Below are positions 62,921-64,000 of a stretch of 64,000 nt of DNA, in pieces. Position 1 is the first letter of the stretch. Every line of letters begins with the position of its first letter. A program made the translations under genes and the position numbers. The DNA is from Verrucomicrobiaceae bacterium (GTDB lineage: Bacteria > Verrucomicrobiota > Verrucomicrobiia > Verrucomicrobiales > Verrucomicrobiaceae): the NCBI GenBank assembly GCA_024232965.1, contig JACKQF010000004.1:496001-560000 (forward strand), read 5' to 3'. Below the pieces are notes generated by a model. That model worked only from the letters and a program-made list of their open reading frames with translations, searched no databases and was not told the DNA's origin.

Positions 62921-62985
62921 AGGCAAAACGGGCCTTCGGAACGGAGGCTTGCGGCCCGGAGCCAGAAAACTGGGACGTTTTGCCT
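62921..62985 (+). ncRNA. Branched RNA element upstream of serA
   Basis: AGGCAAAACG (62921-62930) pairs perfectly with CGTTTTGCCT (62976-62985). Inside the 45-base loop GGCC (62931-62934) can pair with GGCC (62953-62956), and CCAG (62962-62965) pairs with CTGG (62970-62973) around AAAA. The sum is a possible three-way junction 60 bases upstream of the serA ATG. It could equally serve the divergent coiled-coil gene. I recognise no named riboswitch in it. Confidence 0.5.
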
Positions 62986-63045
62986 GTTGAGAACGGGCCA
63001 AAGGTGGCTAGTCTGCGCCCCCCAATTTCCCCCTAAACTCCAATC

Positions 63046-64000
63046 ATGTCCAAATACAACATCCTCATCGCTGGCAACAACGACCCCATCTCGAGCAAAG
63101 GCATCGACCTTCTCAAGGCGGAGCCGTCCTTCTCCGTTGAGGTGAATATGAACCTCAAAGCCGAGGCCGACATGATCGAGGCCTCCCGCAACGCCCACGC
63201 GATCATCGTGCGCAGCGGAGCCAAGGTCACCGCCAAAGTCATTGAGGCCGCGCCGAACCTGAGAGTCGTCGGTCGCGCGGGTGTTGGGGTCGATAACATT
63301 GATGTCGGCGTCGCCAGCAAGCGCGGCGTGGTGGTCATGAATACCCCCGGCGGCAATACCATCTCCACCGCAGAACAGGCCTTCACCCTCATGATGGCGC
63401 TGGCGCGCAAAACGCCCCAGGCACACGCCACGATCGTCAGCGGCAAGTGGGATCGCAAGAGCTTCCAAGGCACCGAAGTGTATGGCAAGACCCTCGTCGT
63501 GCTCGGCATGGGCCGCATCGGCGCAGAGTTCGCAAAGCGTGCGATGGCCTTTGGCATGCGCGTGGTGGCCTATGATCCTTACCTCTCCAAAAATCGCGCG
63601 GAAAGCCTGGGCGTGGAACTTTGCGAAGATCTGGATGCCGCCATCGTGCAGGCAGACTTCATCACAATGCACATGCCGCTGACGCCTGAGACGAAGCACA
63701 TGATCAACGCCAAGCGTCTGGCCAGCCTGAAAAAATCCTGCCGCATCATCAACTGCGCCCGTGGTGGCCTCATTGATGACGCCGCACTGGCCGCTGCGCT
63801 GACGGACGGCACCATCGCCGGCGCTGCCCTGGACGTCTTCGAGACCGAACCGCCTCCAGCAGACTATCCCCTGCTTACCGCGCCAAACACGGTCTTCACC
63901 CCACACCTCGGTGCCTCCACCGAAGAAGCCCAGGAAAACGTAGGCATCGAGATCGCCGAGGTCATCATGGCCAACCTGCTTCACGGCACGGTCGTGAACG
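63046..64000 (+). CDS. serA: D-3-phosphoglycerate dehydrogenase (partial, runs off the window)
   Basis: 318 residues are visible before the window ends. The N-terminal half-domain has IIVRSGAKVTAKVIEAAPNLRVVGRAGVGVDNIDV. The NAD site is VVLGMGRIGAEFAKRAMAFGM. Catalytic Arg and Glu are in NCARGGLIDDAALAAAL and LDVFETEPP, and His in TPHLGASTEEAQENVG. These mark the serine-pathway enzyme that oxidises 3-phosphoglycerate to 3-phosphohydroxypyruvate. The C-terminal ACT/regulatory region lies outside. The start MSKYNILIAGNND fits the family. A structured leader precedes it. Confidence 0.95.
   Translation, partial: MSKYNILIAGNNDPISSKGIDLLKAEPSFSVEVNMNLKAEADMIEASRNAHAIIVRSGAKVTAKVIEAAPNLRVVGRAGVGVDNIDVGVASKRGVVVMNTPGGNTISTAEQAFTLMMALARKTPQAHATIVSGKWDRKSFQGTEVYGKTLVVLGMGRIGAEFAKRAMAFGMRVVAYDPYLSKNRAESLGVELCEDLDAAIVQADFITMHMPLTPETKHMINAKRLASLKKSCRIINCARGGLIDDAALAAALTDGTIAGAALDVFETEPPPADYPLLTAPNTVFTPHLGASTEEAQENVGIEIAEVIMANLLHGTVVN

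Noticed and set aside
62698..63984. A 428-codon minus-strand open frame opposite serA
   Set aside because: It would overlap both serA and the coiled-coil gene; serA motifs are complete on the plus strand.

Overview
The window reads as chromosomal DNA from a member of the Verrucomicrobiota. The evidence is the combination of gene families (inference from content): a Tat-exported DUF1501 protein, an S1 sulfatase with a formylglycine motif, a tandem FGE-fold protein, an exosortase fused to its EpsI partner, an RHS/YD-repeat protein, a Tat-exported two-part alpha/beta hydrolase, and high GC with dense, short intergenic gaps. No rRNA, tRNA, CRISPR array, insertion sequence or phage gene was recognised.

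Layout. 1-2 kb: the end of an RHS-type protein with an odd tail, then a secreted YD-repeat protein. 2.1-3.4 kb: an MbcA-like/RES toxin-antitoxin pair. 3.4-8.2 kb: a minus-strand chaperone operon, dnaK - lipoprotein - groES - groEL. 8.4-18.4 kb: housekeeping and envelope genes (EEP-family phosphatase, secreted protein, SelL-like redox protein, APC-like transporter, DUF1501 protein, NhaR-like regulator facing an HPF-like protein, YugP- and YpfJ-type zinc peptidases). 18.4-26.7 kb: exosortase-EpsI fusion, large TPR membrane protein, double FGE-fold protein, alpha/beta hydrolase, sulfatase. 26.8-32.2 kb: an RGG-rich unknown protein, phosphatidylserine decarboxylase, and a pgsA-ridA-D-amino-acid lyase operon. 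32.5-43.6 kb: a plus-strand exopolysaccharide locus (priming glycosyltransferase, GT2, GT39, MurJ-like flippase, O-antigen ligase/polymerase, two GT4 enzymes, an AsnB-type amidotransferase). 43.5-52.4 kb: secreted caspase-like protein, lysA, orphan ketosynthase, recQ, exported hydrolase, VapC/Phd module. 52.4-64 kb: citramalate synthase, GT39-like protein, permease plus His-rich DUF1980 partner, oxidoreductase, an ECF sigma/anti-sigma/PDZ operon, a coiled-coil membrane protein and the start of serA.

How it fits together. Much of the window serves the envelope: lipid synthesis (pgsA, psd), a repeat-unit polysaccharide with its own flippase and ligase, exosortase sorting, and exported enzymes. 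Amino-acid synthesis is scattered (lysA, cimA, serA).

The least explained signals are in short intergenic regions. The strongest is an approximately 92-nt leader of the ypfJ-type gene whose 14-bp stem buries the ribosome-binding site. Others are two consecutive structured hairpins before serA, a nested three-level inverted repeat between recQ and its neighbour, and four TTGGCAC heptamers upstream of dnaK. All structures were found by eye and were not folded or searched computationally.
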